Assembly: GCA_031362725.1 (NCBI GenBank)
Contig: JANLTC010000113.1
Span: 1-40,874, forward strand
DNA length: 40,874 bases
Reading direction: 5' to 3'
DNA from: PR03 sp031362725
Lineage (GTDB): Bacteria; Myxococcota_A; UBA9160; PR03
Of this stretch, positions 40,766 through 40,874 are shown piece after piece. Both the position numbers and the translations under genes were made by a program. Every line of letters starts with the position of its first letter. Within the stretch, counting starts at the first letter, position 1. The notes below the pieces were generated by a model. It did not search any database and was not told the origin of the DNA. It saw nothing but the letters and a program-made list of their open reading frames with translations.

Positions 40766-40874
40766 CTACCCCGCGGCGGCGCGCCCCCGGATATACGAGA
40801 TCGCATCGGAGATGGTCTGGATCTTCTCGGCGTCATCGTCGGGGATCTCGATGTCGAACTCTTCCTCGAAACGC
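40766..40874 (-). CDS. acpP: acyl carrier protein, C-terminal fragment
   Basis: The last 35 codons before the TAG at 40768-40766 read RFEEEFDIEIPDDDAEKIQT then ISDAISYIRGRAAAG, the acidic helix II-IV portion of ACP. The DSL phosphopantetheine serine lies beyond the right edge. Followed by fabF eight bases downstream, as in most bacteria. Confidence 0.93.
   Translation of the reverse strand, partial: RFEEEFDIEIPDDDAEKIQTISDAISYIRGRAAAG

Noticed and set aside
1..40874. tRNA, rRNA, insertion sequence, integrase or phage genes
   Set aside because: None recognised; gaps are too short for rRNA and none shows a tRNA-like fold or terminal inverted repeats.

Overview
The window is about 41 kb of very GC-rich bacterial chromosome, almost fully coding and almost entirely on the minus strand; rpsT is the only convincing plus-strand gene. 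Lipid A genes, BamA, Skp, Lol, Lnt and LptE show a Gram-negative cell with LPS and an outer membrane. Paired DUF4388 (PATAN-type) proteins, a HEAT/zinc-ribbon chemosensory cluster and the acpP-fabF-rpiB-glyA-nrdR-rib-nusB order resemble Myxococcota, Desulfobacterota and other former Deltaproteobacteria. The exact lineage cannot be read from the sequence. Neighbouring genes very often overlap by four bases as NTGA, with GTG and TTG starts common.

Layout, in the direction of transcription from right to left. (1) 40874-34555: acpP (partial), fabF, a fused rpiB-glyA, nrdR, ribD, ribH, nusB and a stand-alone M17 aminopeptidase N-terminal-like protein. (2) 34431-19563: a 13-gene chemosensory cluster: DUF4388/receiver-like/GAF protein, CheY, CheA, two CheW, a 66-residue unknown, a zinc-ribbon receiver protein, a HEAT-repeat protein, CheR, CheB, a coiled-coil GAF protein, CheY and a six-helix MCP. 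It runs into lptE and holA after 25 bases. (3) 17657-17923: rpsT on the plus strand, convergent with holA. (4) 17461-8529: a TPR/zinc-ribbon membrane protein, a DUF4388 membrane protein, phoH, ybeY, lnt, prfB and lysS. (5) 8529-5934: a LolC/E permease with an extra membrane domain, and LolD. (6) 5695-1: bamA, skp, lpxA, lpxI and the start of a Gfo/Idh/MocA oxidoreductase, with a good promoter-like sequence in front of bamA.

Functionally, the left half is dominated by envelope biogenesis: outer-membrane protein assembly, periplasmic chaperoning, lipid A synthesis, and lipoprotein acylation and export. Translation genes (lysS, prfB, ybeY, rpsT) are mixed in. The chemosensory block holds a full phosphorelay and methylation set but no flagellar or pilus gene is visible, so its output is unknown.

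The most notable observations are a programmed +1 frameshift site in prfB, an uninterrupted RpiB-GlyA fusion, a probable CTG start for phoH, a BamA with an extra CsgG/TolB-N-like domain and six POTRA-like repeats, a permease with five extra membrane segments, and a 66-codon gene locked between two ATGA overlaps inside the chemosensory operon. Compared with related operons, lpxD/fabZ and ribE/ribBA are missing. No CRISPR array, insertion sequence, phage gene or tRNA was recognised. No gap longer than 300 bases lacks a gene; the largest are 5696-5933 and 17462-17656.
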